Source: Nocardia nova NBRC 15556
GTDB lineage: Bacteria > Actinomycetota > Actinomycetes > Mycobacteriales > Mycobacteriaceae
DNA: 64,000 nt
Direction: 5' to 3'
Assembly: GCF_001613005.1 (NCBI RefSeq)
Contig: NZ_BDBN01000018.1
Coordinates: 62,001-126,000, forward strand
Made by a program: the position numbers and the translations under genes. Shown here piece after piece: positions 41,509-50,356 of this stretch. Position 1 is the stretch's first letter, and the number at the start of each line of letters is the position of its first letter. The notes beneath the pieces are model-generated. The model saw only the letters and a list, made by a program, of their open reading frames with translations. It ran no database searches and was not told the DNA's origin.

Positions 41509-42583
41509 CTCACCGGCCGAGGCCGAATTCCGGGATCGGTTGCGGCGCTGGCTGTCCGAGGTCGCCGGCGACTTCCCGACCTCGGGTGACGAATACTGGG
41601 CCCGTCAGGGCGAGTGGCATCGCGCCCTGTACCGGGCCGGTTTCTTCGGATCGTCGTGGCCGAAGGAGTTCGGCGGACACGATCTGGCGCCGGTCTACGA
41701 CGTGATCGTCGACGAGGAACTGGCCCGCGCGGGCGCCCCGCCGCGGCCGAGTCTGGGCTATCTGATCCAGGGCCTGGGCCGCCACGGCAGCAGGGAACTG
41801 CAACAGCGATTCCTGCCCGGCATGATCGACGGCACCGAACGCTGGTGCCAGGGCTTCAGCGAACCGGGAGCCGGTTCGGATCTCGCCGCCCTGACCACCA
41901 CCGCCACCCTCGAAGGCGACCACTATGTGATCCACGGCCACAAGATCTGGACCAGCTACTCCGATGTCGCGGACTGGTGCCTGCTGCTGGCTCGCACCGA
42001 TCCGCAAGCGCCTCGGCACAAGGGGATTTCGGCGTTCATCGTGTCGATGAAGCAGCCGGGTGTGCAGCAGCGGCCGCTGCGCATGATCAGCGGTATCACC
42101 ACCGAATTCGGGCAGGTGAGTTTCGACGGCGCCACCGTGCCGGCCGATCGAATGGTGGGCGCGCCCGGTGAGGGCTGGAAGCTGGCGATGACCGTCGTCG
42201 GTCACGAGCGGGAGCCGTCGACTCTCGGCTATTCGGCCCGCTACGCCAAGACGGTGCGCGCGCTGGCCGACCGCGTCGACGGGCCGCTGCCCGACGAATT
42301 GACCTGGGCGGCGGTGCAATCGGAGATGTTGCGGCTGCACGTGCGGCGACGGCTGTCCGAACAACTGGACGGCGTCTCGCACGGCCCCGACGGCTCACTC
42401 GACAAACTGCTCATGACGTGGGTGGACCAGGCCGTCGGCCATGCCGCGCTGACCGTCGCCGGCACCGACGACGCCGATATGTTCGGCACCTACCTCTACA
42501 GCCGCGCGCAGAGCGTCATGGGCGGCACCTCGCAGATTCAGAAGAACATCATCGCCGCCCGCATACTCGGATTGGGAGCCTGA
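41495..42583 (+). CDS. Acyl-CoA dehydrogenase, catalytic subunit of a split pair
   Basis: 362 residues from GTG 41495 with GGAGGAG upstream. FSEPGAGSDLAALTTTA and IWTSYSDVADWCLLLART form the flavin/beta domain. VVGHEREPSTLG carries the glutamate expected to abstract the alpha proton. The C-terminal segment VMGGTSQIQKNIIAARILG has Gly where MCAD has its glutamate. The Arg-x-Gln-x-Gly FAD segment is lacking here but present in the partner, so the two complement each other. It probably oxidises a bulky acyl-CoA. Confidence 0.87.
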   Translation: MDFRDSPAEAEFRDRLRRWLSEVAGDFPTSGDEYWARQGEWHRALYRAGFFGSSWPKEFGGHDLAPVYDVIVDEELARAGAPPRPSLGYLIQGLGRHGSRELQQRFLPGMIDGTERWCQGFSEPGAGSDLAALTTTATLEGDHYVIHGHKIWTSYSDVADWCLLLARTDPQAPRHKGISAFIVSMKQPGVQQRPLRMISGITTEFGQVSFDGATVPADRMVGAPGEGWKLAMTVVGHEREPSTLGYSARYAKTVRALADRVDGPLPDELTWAAVQSEMLRLHVRRRLSEQLDGVSHGPDGSLDKLLMTWVDQAVGHAALTVAGTDDADMFGTYLYSRAQSVMGGTSQIQKNIIAARILGLGA

Positions 42584-42584
42584 C

Positions 42585-43364
42585 ATGTACGACCTGCCCG
42601 CCGAAGTCGACGTCCGGGCCGAGGGCCCGATTCGCATCATCACCTTGAACCGCCCCGACGCGCTCAACGCCGTCGACGACGCGCTGCACACCGGGCTGGC
42701 CCGGCTGTGGCCGCGACTCGGCGAGGATCGGGAGGCCCGCGTCGCGGTACTCACCGGCGCCGGGCGCGCCTTCTCCGCCGGCGGCGACTTCGCCTACCTC
42801 GGCGAATTGAGCCGCGATGCCGAGTTGCGCGCGAAAACCATTGCGCACGGCCGCGATATCGTGCTCGGGATGGCGCGGTGCCGGGTGCCGATCGTGGCCG
42901 CCGTGAACGGGCCCGCGGTCGGCTTGGGCTGCAGCCTGGTCGCCCTCAGCGATATCGTCTACATCGCCGAACAGGCCTATCTCGCCGATCCGCACGTGCA
43001 GGTGGGACTGGTGGCCGCCGACGGCGGCCCGCTGACCTGGCCGCTGCACACCAGCCTGCTGCTGGCCAAGGAGTACGCGCTGACCGGTGACCGGATCCCG
43101 GCCGAGCGGGCGCGGGAGATGGGTTTGGTCAATCACGTGGTCGCCGATCCGGTCGCCGAGGCACGCGCCTGCGCCGAACGGATCATCCGGTTGCCCAGGC
43201 AGGCAGTCGAATCCACCAAGCGGATCCTGAACCTGCAGCTCGAGCGCGCGGTGCTGGCCACTCTCGACTTCGCGCTCACCGCCGAGGACCTGACCTTCCA
43301 ATCGGAGGATCTGCGCGCCAATCTGGCCCGATTGTCGGCGCCGAAGAACGGCGCGAAGAAGTAG
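42585..43364 (+). CDS. Crotonase-family protein (His at first catalytic position)
   Basis: 259 residues. SAGGDFAYLG near 64 and NGPAVGLGCS near 108 build the oxyanion hole. The residue aligned with Glu144 is H137 (ADPHVQVG), Glu164 is E163 (AKEYALTG), and D146 occupies the alanine of the PGAGG loop. This acid swap recurs in two other crotonases here, so isomerase, hydrolase or C-C cleaving activity should be considered before hydratase. It starts one base after the dehydrogenase stop and ends two bases before the LLM start. Confidence 0.83.
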   Translation: MYDLPAEVDVRAEGPIRIITLNRPDALNAVDDALHTGLARLWPRLGEDREARVAVLTGAGRAFSAGGDFAYLGELSRDAELRAKTIAHGRDIVLGMARCRVPIVAAVNGPAVGLGCSLVALSDIVYIAEQAYLADPHVQVGLVAADGGPLTWPLHTSLLLAKEYALTGDRIPAERAREMGLVNHVVADPVAEARACAERIIRLPRQAVESTKRILNLQLERAVLATLDFALTAEDLTFQSEDLRANLARLSAPKNGAKK

Positions 43365-43366
43365 CC

Positions 43367-44266
43367 GTGGCAGCGGTAGGTGGGGTGGAGGCAGGCCGGG
43401 CAGTGGCAGGCGGGGCGCAGTGGTATCTGTTCCTGCCGCAGATCCGGTTCGATATGGCCGAGATCGTGGCGCGGGCCCGGGCGGCGGAGGCCGGCGGATT
43501 CGACGGGATCGCCTTCATCGATCATCTGCGGGCGCCCGGCGCCGAACAGCAGCCGCTGTGGGAGGCGATGACGGTCGCCGCCTGGGTGGCCGCGCGCACC
43601 GAACGGTTGCGCATCGGCCACCTGGTGCTCTGCGACGCGCTGCGCCATCCCGCGATGCTGGCGAAACAAGCGGTGGCGTTGCAGGAGGCCAGCGGTGGCC
43701 GGTTCGAGCTGGGGCTCGGGTCGGGGTCGGTGCCGAAGGAACTGGCCGACTTCGACATCGGCCACGAGAACGGCCCGGCCCGCCGGGCCCGGTTGGAACG
43801 CACGCTGGCACTGCTGCCGCGGTATTGGTCGGGTGAGGGGGACCTCGGCCTGGCACCCGCACCCACGTCGCGGATTCCGATCGTGATCGGCGGGTCCGGT
43901 CCCGCGACGATGGCGCTGGTGCGTCGTTACGCGGACTGGTGGAACCTGCCGGCCAACCAGCTCGACCGGTTGCCACGGTTGCGGTCGAGCGCCGGGCGGG
44001 CGCGCGTATCGACCCAGCAGCTGGTGGGTTTCGTGGGACGCCGCGCCGATGCCGACCGGGTGCGCGAGATGAGCCGGCGCCGATTCGGTTATCTGGCAGG
44101 CGGTTTGGTGTGTGGAAATGCCGAGGAGCTGATCGCGCACTTCGCCGCTGCCGCGGAGCAGGGTGTCGAACGGTTCTACATCTGGTTCACCGATTTCGCG
44201 CACCCGGAGACTCTCGCCGAATTCGGTGACGCGGTCATCGGTGGCATGCGCCGCGCCCGGTCGTAA
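43367..44266 (+). CDS. LLM-class F420-dependent oxidoreductase
   Basis: 299 residues with LLM barrel motifs: WYLFLPQIRFDMAEIVARA, GGFDGIAFIDHLRAPG, RFELGLGSGSVPKEL and VIGGSGPATMALVRRYADWWN, the latter typical of F420-using mycobacterial members. Last gene of the 39.2-44.3 kb operon, starting two bases after the crotonase stop at GTG 43367. Together with the enzyme at 35919 it gives two F420-type steps in the regulon. The substrate is not identifiable. Confidence 0.83.
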   Translation: MAAVGGVEAGRAVAGGAQWYLFLPQIRFDMAEIVARARAAEAGGFDGIAFIDHLRAPGAEQQPLWEAMTVAAWVAARTERLRIGHLVLCDALRHPAMLAKQAVALQEASGGRFELGLGSGSVPKELADFDIGHENGPARRARLERTLALLPRYWSGEGDLGLAPAPTSRIPIVIGGSGPATMALVRRYADWWNLPANQLDRLPRLRSSAGRARVSTQQLVGFVGRRADADRVREMSRRRFGYLAGGLVCGNAEELIAHFAAAAEQGVERFYIWFTDFAHPETLAEFGDAVIGGMRRARS

Positions 44267-44301
44267 CGACCGCCGGAGCCGCCGCGCTGTGTCGACGACG
44301 G

Positions 44302-45051
44302 CTAGCGTTGCGCCAGCAGCACTTCCGACTGTTGGACCGATCCCGTGATGCCGGTCGCGTCCTGCCGCGCGAGCAGTACCGCGGCCTCCGCCATGGTTTC
44401 CGGCGGTTCGACCATCTCCGCCGGAATCCGCTGTCCGCCGCCACCGGCCCGCCAGCCCTCGGTGAGAACCACCCGCGACGGGCACAGACAGTTGACGGCG
44501 ATATTGTCCGCGCGCAGATCGGCCGCCAGTCCCAGATACATGCGCTCCACGGCGGCCTTGGTGATCCAATAGGCGTTGGCGCCGCGGTCGAGCATGCCGA
44601 CGCCGGTGGTCGTGATGGCGATCATCGAACCGCCGCCGCGAGCACGCAGCAGCGGAATCGCCGCCCGGGTGACGTGGAAGACGCCGGTGAGGTTGACGTC
44701 CAGACAGCGCTGCCAGCGGGCGTCCGGGGTCGATTCGATCGGGCTCAGTGCCAGTACCCCGGCATTCGCCACCACGATGTCGACCCCGCCGAATTCGGAA
44801 ACCGTTGCCACCAAGGCTGTCTCGACGGATTCCGCGCTGGTGACATCGCAGGCCACCGGCAGGGCCCGGCCGCCGGATTCGGTGATCCGCTGTGCCACCG
44901 AGTGGATGGTTCCGGGCAACCGCCCCGGTTCCCGCGAGCGGGCGGCGACGGCCACCTCGGCCCCCGCCGCCGCCAGGCCGTGCGCGATCGCGGCGCCGAT
45001 ACCGCGGCTGGCACCCGCTACGAACGCGACTTTGCCTGTCAGAGAGGTCAT
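44302..45051 (-). CDS. Short-chain dehydrogenase/reductase
   Basis: 249 residues: Rossmann motif GASRGIGAAIAHGL, VVANAG, and YWITK as the Tyr-x3-Lys pair. CPSRVVLTEGW follows where the usual PGxxxT loop sits. Likely NAD(P)-dependent oxidation of a hydroxyacyl-CoA or alcohol. Its start overlaps the stop of the next SDR by 4 bp, so the two are coupled and leftward from the divergent acyl-CoA ligase promoter. Confidence 0.85.
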   Translation of the reverse strand: MTSLTGKVAFVAGASRGIGAAIAHGLAAAGAEVAVAARSREPGRLPGTIHSVAQRITESGGRALPVACDVTSAESVETALVATVSEFGGVDIVVANAGVLALSPIESTPDARWQRCLDVNLTGVFHVTRAAIPLLRARGGGSMIAITTTGVGMLDRGANAYWITKAAVERMYLGLAADLRADNIAVNCLCPSRVVLTEGWRAGGGGQRIPAEMVEPPETMAEAAVLLARQDATGITGSVQQSEVLLAQR

Positions 45052-45812
45052 TTGGGCGGGAAGCGCAGGGCGCCGTCGAGGCGGATCACCTCACCGTTGA
45101 GGTAGTCGTTCTCCACGATGGACTGCACCAGTTGCGCGTATTCCGTGGAGCGGCCCATCCGCTTGGGATGCGGAACCTGTTTGCCCCAATAGGCTTCCAG
45201 CTGATCGGCGGCCTTACCGTAGGCGGGGGTGTTGAACGTGCCGGGTGCGATGGTGACCACGCGGATGCCCAGCGGTGACAGGTCACGTGCGGCGACCAGC
45301 GTCATGCCGACCACCCCGCCTTTGGCCGCCGAGTACGGCAACTGCCCGATCTGGCCCTCGTAGGCGGCGATCGACGCCGTGTTCACGATGACACCGCGCC
45401 GGCCCTCCTCGCCCGGCTCGGACTGGGCGATCGCCGCGGCCGAGAGTCGCAGCACATTGAATACGGCGGTGAGATAGAACTCGATCGTGGTGCGGAACCC
45501 GTCGAGCGCGAGCGGGCTGCCGTCCTTGCCGACCAAGCGGCCACCGCTGGCCGGCCCGCCGTGCGCGTCCACCGAGATGCGCAGCGGGCCCAGCGATTGC
45601 GCCTCGGCGATCGCCGCCTGCACCGACTCCTCGCTGGTGGCGTCGGTGTGCACATAGCGGATGCCGAGTTCGGCGGCCAGCTCCTTGCCCTTGTCGTCGG
45701 CGACATCGGCCACCACCACCTTGGCTCCCGCGGCGTGCAGCCGCCGCACCGTCGCTTCGCCCAGCCCCCCGGTGCCGCCCACCACGATCGCGGCGCTACC
45801 GCTGATCTCCAT
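45048..45812 (-). CDS. Short-chain dehydrogenase, HSD10 / 3-hydroxyacyl-CoA dehydrogenase type II-like
   Basis: 254 residues from ATG 45812 (GAGGG upstream; the frame extends to 45839). GGTGGLGEATVRRL, ADVADDKG, IVNTASIAAYEGQIGQLPYSAAKGG and APGTFNTPAYG follow the 17-beta-HSD10 pattern, including the extended Gly-Gln-x-Gly-Gln loop. HSD10 relatives oxidise 3-hydroxyacyl-CoAs and some hydroxysteroids. Ends RFPPK. It is divergent from the ligase at 45866, with site 2 of the operator in the 53-bp gap. Confidence 0.86.
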   Translation of the reverse strand: MEISGSAAIVVGGTGGLGEATVRRLHAAGAKVVVADVADDKGKELAAELGIRYVHTDATSEESVQAAIAEAQSLGPLRISVDAHGGPASGGRLVGKDGSPLALDGFRTTIEFYLTAVFNVLRLSAAAIAQSEPGEEGRRGVIVNTASIAAYEGQIGQLPYSAAKGGVVGMTLVAARDLSPLGIRVVTIAPGTFNTPAYGKAADQLEAYWGKQVPHPKRMGRSTEYAQLVQSIVENDYLNGEVIRLDGALRFPPK

Positions 45813-45850
45813 GACGCTGCCCTCTCTTGAAATCAACACTCTCTTACTGA

Positions 45851-45865
45851 GAGAATAATGTTCTC
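45851..45865. promoter_or_regulatory. GAGAAT-N4-TTCTC operator, site 2
   Basis: GAGAATAATGTTCTC ends on the base before ATG 45866. Any -10 for the rightward gene (GAATAA, 45853-45858) lies inside the dyad, predicting a leaderless message fully occluded by the bound regulator. It also sits 38 bp upstream of the leftward SDR start. Confidence 0.72.
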
Positions 45866-47302
45866 ATGAACATTAGCATGATCCTCGAGATGGCGGCCTC
45901 GGCCGGAAACCGGCCGGTGATCACCGTCGACGGCCGTTCGCTCACGGCGTCGCAATTGCTGCGACTGGCGCGCCGCGCGGCCGCGGAGTTCGCCGACAGT
46001 TCGGCCGTGCTGTATCTGGGCACAAACCACCTGGCCTATCCGGTGGCGCTGTTCGGCGCCGTGCTGGCCGCGGTGCCGTTCGTGCCGCTGAACTATCGGC
46101 TCGGCGAACAGCAGCTCTCGGCACTGCTGGCGCGGCATCCGGGTGCGCGGGTGCTGCGCCCCGGGGATCTCGACGCCCTGGTGGAAACCGATGCGGCACA
46201 GCCCGATCAGGAACCGCAGCCGGCCCCGTGGGACGGCGAGGCGGTGGCCGCGATCATCTATACCAGCGGCACCACCTCCGAACCCAAGGCGGCGCTGCTG
46301 CGACACCGGCATCTGATGGCCTACCTGCTGAACACGATGGAGTTCGGCACGGCCGCGGAATCCGACGCATCGCTGGTATCGGTCCCGCCGTACCACATCG
46401 CGGGACTCACCAATCTGCTCTCCAATCTCTACACCGGCCGCCGTGTGGTGTACCTGCCGGCGTTCGAACCGCAACGATGGCTGGAAACCGTTCGGGCCGA
46501 GCGGATCACGCACGCCATGCTGGTGCCGACCATGCTGGCCCGCATCGTCACCGCGGTCGACGGCGCCGACGCGGCCACGCCGACGCTCGCGAGCCTGGCC
46601 TACGGCGGTTCACGGATGCCGCGGCCGGTGCTGGAACGGGCGCTGGCGATGTTCCCCGAGACCGGTTTCGTCAATGCCTACGGCCTCACCGAAACCGCTT
46701 CCTCGGTGGCGGTGCTCGGACCGGAGGATCATCGCGCCGCACAGGCCGCGACCGATCCCGCGATCCGCGAGCGGCTGAGCTCCGTCGGCCGGGCGCTGCC
46801 GGGCGTCGAATTCGACATTCGCAGTGCCGCAGGGGAATCGCTGCCGATCGGGCAGACCGGACTCGTGTACGTGCGGGGCGAGCAGATCTCGGGAGAGTAC
46901 GGTGCGCGCACCGCGCTGGATGCCGACGGCTGGTTCGGCACCCGTGACCTGGGCAGGCTGGACGAGGACGGCTATCTGTTCATTGAGGGCCGCGCCGACG
47001 ACACCATCATCCGCGGCGGGGAGAACATCGCACCGGCCGAAATCGAGGATGTGCTGCTCACCCATCCCGGGATCAGCGAGGCCGCGGTGATCGGGGTGCC
47101 CGATCCGGAATGGGGGCAGCGCCTGGTCGCGGTCGTGGTGGGCGCCGGTGATCCCGAAGAGATCAAGCGGTGGGTGCGGGAGCGGATGCGGTCCTCGAAA
47201 ACCCCCGACGCGATCGTGTTCCGCGCCGAACTGCCCAAGACCGAAACCGGAAAACTGTTGCGCCGCAACCTCGTCGCCGAATTGGAGAGCTCCCATGCCT
47301 GA
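45866..47302 (+). CDS. Acyl-CoA synthetase (AMP-forming)
   Basis: 478 residues. The P-loop reads IIYTSGTTSEPKAALLRH, with Ser for the usual second Gly; then YGLTETASSVAV, FGTRDLGRLDEDGY, RADDTIIRGGENI and the lysine of TETGKLLRR. It is the second ligase of the regulon. Its start codon abuts an operator. It overlaps the thiolase start by 8 bp and heads the ligase-thiolase-GTPase operon, so its product is a substrate fully shortened by beta-oxidation. Confidence 0.88.
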   Translation: MNISMILEMAASAGNRPVITVDGRSLTASQLLRLARRAAAEFADSSAVLYLGTNHLAYPVALFGAVLAAVPFVPLNYRLGEQQLSALLARHPGARVLRPGDLDALVETDAAQPDQEPQPAPWDGEAVAAIIYTSGTTSEPKAALLRHRHLMAYLLNTMEFGTAAESDASLVSVPPYHIAGLTNLLSNLYTGRRVVYLPAFEPQRWLETVRAERITHAMLVPTMLARIVTAVDGADAATPTLASLAYGGSRMPRPVLERALAMFPETGFVNAYGLTETASSVAVLGPEDHRAAQAATDPAIRERLSSVGRALPGVEFDIRSAAGESLPIGQTGLVYVRGEQISGEYGARTALDADGWFGTRDLGRLDEDGYLFIEGRADDTIIRGGENIAPAEIEDVLLTHPGISEAAVIGVPDPEWGQRLVAVVVGAGDPEEIKRWVRERMRSSKTPDAIVFRAELPKTETGKLLRRNLVAELESSHA

Positions 47303-48440
47303 AGCCGTCATCGTCTCCGCCGTGCGGACCCCCATCGGAACCGCGCGCAAGGGCACGCTGCGCGACACCAACGCCTTCGACCTCGCCCACCATGTGGTCG
47401 CGGCGGTCGCCCGCGATATCGACCCGAGCCGGGTGGACGACGTCATCCTCGGCGAGGGCCGCTACGGCGGCGGGGTGCTGGCCCGCCACGCGGCGGTGAC
47501 GGCCGGGCTCACCACAGTACCGGGACTGGCCGCCAACCGGCACTGCGCGGCGGGAATGGCCGCGGTGCAGAGCGCGGCGGCCGGAATCCGTTCGGGGATG
47601 GACGAACTCGTCCTCGCCGGTGGTGTGAATTCCGATTCCACCGGGCCCCGGGTGCGGTTCCGGGTCGGAGCGGACGAATGGATCGACCCGTGGGTCTCGC
47701 CGTCGCATCCGGACCGCCCGGACGCGCCCAATCTGGATATGTCGATCACCGTCGGCTGGAATACCGCGGTCAAGGCGGGAATCTCGCGCGAGGAGATGGA
47801 CGCCTGGGCCCTGCGTTCGCATCGCAACGCGATCGCCGCCATCGACGAGGGCCGGTTCAAGGAGGAGATCGTCGCGATCGAGACGCCGCACGGCGAATTC
47901 TCCGTCGACGAACATCCGCGCCGCGACACCAGCCTGGAGCGGCTCGCCGGATTGAAGGTGCTGCATCCGGAGATCGAGGGGTTCTCGATCACCGCGGGTA
48001 ACGCCTCGGGATCCAACGACGGCGCCGCCGCGCTGGCCATCGCCTCGGATCGGCTGGGCCTGCCCGCGCTGGGTGTCATCCGTTCGTGGGCCTCGGTGGG
48101 CGTGGACCCCGCCGACACCGGCCTGGCGCCGATCGAGGCGATCACCAAAGCGGTTGCGCGGGCGGGTATCTCACTGTCCGAGGTGAAGCTGATCGAGATC
48201 AACGAAGCCTTCGCCTCGGTCCCGCTGGCCGCGGTCAAGGCGCTGGACCTGGATCCCGAGCGGGTGAACTACAGCGGCAGCGGCTGCTCGCTGGGGCATC
48301 CCGTGGCAGCCACCGGCGCCCGCATGATCGTCACCCTGGTCCACGAATTGCGCCGTCGCGGCGGCGGATTCGGTATCGCGGCGCTGTGCGCCGGGGGTGG
48401 TATGGGATCGGCGACCGTGATCGAGGTGCCCGCTCCGTGA
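47295..48440 (+). CDS. Thiolase (acetyl-CoA acyltransferase)
   Basis: 381 residues with a full active site: nucleophile C84 in NRHCAAGM, N303-E-A-F, H335 in GCSLGHPVAATG and C365 in LCAGGGMG. It cleaves 3-oxoacyl-CoA with CoA, releasing acetyl- or propionyl-CoA, the final beta-oxidation step. ATG 47295 lies inside the preceding ligase gene. The frame extends further upstream, but that part overlaps the ligase. The following MeaB gene overlaps by 4 bp. Confidence 0.92.
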   Translation: MPEAVIVSAVRTPIGTARKGTLRDTNAFDLAHHVVAAVARDIDPSRVDDVILGEGRYGGGVLARHAAVTAGLTTVPGLAANRHCAAGMAAVQSAAAGIRSGMDELVLAGGVNSDSTGPRVRFRVGADEWIDPWVSPSHPDRPDAPNLDMSITVGWNTAVKAGISREEMDAWALRSHRNAIAAIDEGRFKEEIVAIETPHGEFSVDEHPRRDTSLERLAGLKVLHPEIEGFSITAGNASGSNDGAAALAIASDRLGLPALGVIRSWASVGVDPADTGLAPIEAITKAVARAGISLSEVKLIEINEAFASVPLAAVKALDLDPERVNYSGSGCSLGHPVAATGARMIVTLVHELRRRGGGFGIAALCAGGGMGSATVIEVPAP

Positions 48441-49348
48441 CCACCGCCGGGCGTGAGGCCAAACGGCTGCTCGCCGCCGCCCGGGAGGGTTCCCTGCGAG
48501 CCACCGGGCGGTTGCTGAGCATGGTCGAAAACGGCAGCCGCGACGAGGTTCTCGCGCTGCTCGGCTCGGTCGCCACGCCTCGGGTGCTGGGCGTCACCGG
48601 CCCGCCGGGCGCCGGAAAATCGACCACGGTCGCGGCGCTGGTCGGCACGTATCGGGCGCAGGGTGCGAGGGTCGCCGTCCTCGCGGTCGATCCGTCCTCG
48701 CCCTACAGCGGCGGCGCTCTGCTCGGAGACCGCATCCGCATGTCGGCCCATGTCGGCGACCCCGGTGTGCTGATCCGCTCGGTGGCCACCCGCGGGCATA
48801 TCGGCGGCCTGGCCGCGGTGGTGCCGGCCGCGATCCGGCTGCTCGCCGATCTCGGCTACGACCGGATCGTGGTCGAGACGGTCGGGGTCGGGCAATCGGA
48901 GATCGAGGTCGCGGCGGTCGCCGATCCGACCGTGGTCATCCTGAATCCCGGTGCGGGAGACGCGATTCAAGCCGCCAAGGCGGGGCTGCTGGAGATCGCC
49001 GACATCCTCGTGGTGAACAAGGCCGACCGGCCCGGCGCCGACCGGACGGTGCGGGAACTGCGCGGCGAATCCTCGGCCCCCATCCTGACCCTTGTCGCGG
49101 AGAACGGCACCGGTGTGGCCGAACTGGCCGAGGCCATCGACGCGCACCAGCGCAGCGACAACCCCGAACGCCGCGCCGCCCGCGCCCGGGCGCAGATCCT
49201 GTCGCTGGTGCACACCCGCGTGCGAGCCCATCCCGACCTGGCACGGCTGGCCGAGGAAGTCGCCCGCGGGAGCCTGGATGCCTACACGGCCGCGGAGCGG
49301 CTGGTGCCGCGTTCGCCCGCGGTCCCGGCACCGGCCATCCGGTGGTGA
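48437..49348 (+). CDS. meaB: MeaB/ArgK-type G3E GTPase
   Basis: 303 residues. Walker A GVTGPPGAGKST (52-63), switch segment VDPSSPYSGGALLGDRIRM, VETVGVGQSE and NKAD (194-197). This is the MeaB family, which loads and protects adenosylcobalamin in methylmalonyl-CoA or isobutyryl-CoA mutases. No mutase gene is linked. Instead it is the last gene of a ligase-thiolase operon, hinting that degradation yields propionyl/methylmalonyl-CoA or a branched acyl-CoA handled by a B12 mutase encoded elsewhere. GTG start overlaps the thiolase stop by 4 bp. Confidence 0.88.
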   Translation: MTTAGREAKRLLAAAREGSLRATGRLLSMVENGSRDEVLALLGSVATPRVLGVTGPPGAGKSTTVAALVGTYRAQGARVAVLAVDPSSPYSGGALLGDRIRMSAHVGDPGVLIRSVATRGHIGGLAAVVPAAIRLLADLGYDRIVVETVGVGQSEIEVAAVADPTVVILNPGAGDAIQAAKAGLLEIADILVVNKADRPGADRTVRELRGESSAPILTLVAENGTGVAELAEAIDAHQRSDNPERRAARARAQILSLVHTRVRAHPDLARLAEEVARGSLDAYTAAERLVPRSPAVPAPAIRW

Positions 49349-49365
49349 GGTAGTTCCCGGCCGGC

Positions 49366-50184
49366 TCAGTGTCCGCCGCGGCGAGCGTAGAAGATCTTGC
49401 CGACCTGCAGATACGCGAGCCGGTCCGCCAGCCGAGAACTGAGCCGGCGGGTGAGGTTGTAGACGTGGGCGTCCTTACCGATGACCACCCGGCCTCGCCC
49501 GCGCATCGTCGCGTCGATCATTCGTTTCGCGACCCGTTCCGGACGTGCCGCGAATGCTCTGGCCACGGGTTCGGGTGCTCCCAGTTGCGCCGCGCTCGCG
49601 CGCACGAGATCGGTCCACACCGTCCCCGGGAGAGCCGTGGTCACCGTGACGGCGGAGCGCCGCCCGCGCAGATCCTGGGACAATCCGTACCCGAACATCG
49701 CGAGCGCGGCTTTGGAGGCCCCGTAGAACGTCGAACCCGGAACGGGCACGATCGCCGAGAGGCTCGAGGTGTTCATGATCGTGGCCTCCGGGCGCTGCGA
49801 CAGGTGCGGGAGGAATGCCCGGCACATCCATACGGAGCCGAAGAAGTTCACCCGCATCAAGGTGTCGATGCGGTCGTCGTCGACCTCGGCGACGGTCTGC
49901 ATCTGCTGGGCGATTCCGGCGATGTTGAACAGGCCGTCGACATGGCCGTGCGCGGCGATCACCGCATCGGGGAAGGCCTGCACCGCGTCGCGATCTCCGA
50001 TGTCGAGGCGGTGGGCCGAGAACCGGGATCGGTCGGTGACCAGGTCCGCGGTCGCGGCCAGTGCCTGCTCGTCGAGGTCGGCGCCGGCGACGATCGCTCC
50101 TCGTCGCACCAATTCGAGGGCGACGCAGCGCCCGATGCCGTTACCCGCGCCGGTGACGACGAATACCTTGCCAGCGACCTGCAC
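49366..50184 (-). CDS. Short-chain dehydrogenase/reductase
   Basis: 272 residues from GTG 50184, with AAGGAG eight bases upstream. GAGNGIGRCVALEL, NIAGIA, Tyr-x3-Lys in FYGASKAALAMFG, and LPGTVWTDL. The C-terminal stretch HVYNLTRRLSSRLADRLAYLQVGKIFY is basic and amphipathic, suggesting membrane contact, as in several SDRs acting on lipids or sterols. A KstR-type palindrome lies 65 bp upstream of the start, unlike its neighbours. It converges on the MeaB gene (17-bp gap). Confidence 0.86.
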   Translation of the reverse strand: MQVAGKVFVVTGAGNGIGRCVALELVRRGAIVAGADLDEQALAATADLVTDRSRFSAHRLDIGDRDAVQAFPDAVIAAHGHVDGLFNIAGIAQQMQTVAEVDDDRIDTLMRVNFFGSVWMCRAFLPHLSQRPEATIMNTSSLSAIVPVPGSTFYGASKAALAMFGYGLSQDLRGRRSAVTVTTALPGTVWTDLVRASAAQLGAPEPVARAFAARPERVAKRMIDATMRGRGRVVIGKDAHVYNLTRRLSSRLADRLAYLQVGKIFYARRGGH

Positions 50185-50248
50185 CGGACGAACTCCTTCC
50201 GCCCCTCCGCGCACCGCGCTCGAAACCCATCGAGCGGAAAGAGGGTTC

Positions 50249-50262
50249 TAGAACAGGTTCTA
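50249..50262. promoter_or_regulatory. KstR-type box (TAGAAC-AG-GTTCTA)
   Basis: A 6-bp perfect inverted repeat with a two-base spacer. It satisfies the published KstR consensus TnnAACnnGTTnnA exactly, in the promoter of the SDR gene. KstR represses cholesterol-uptake and side-chain genes in mycobacteria and rhodococci. Ownership by KstR itself is inference. Confidence 0.6.
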
Positions 50263-50317
50263 TCACTTCGCGGCGGCCGGGAAACAGCCGGCCATCGGCT
50301 TACGCGACGCGGAGAAC

Positions 50318-50339
50318 CGGCCCGATGCCGGATGGGCCG
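50318..50339 (-). terminator. Hairpin after the thioesterase gene
   Basis: CGGCCC pairs with GGGCCG around a ten-base loop, about 18 bases beyond the thioesterase stop on the minus strand. No T-tract is present. Confidence 0.35.
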
Positions 50340-50356
50340 ACCGGGAAAGGGCTCGG

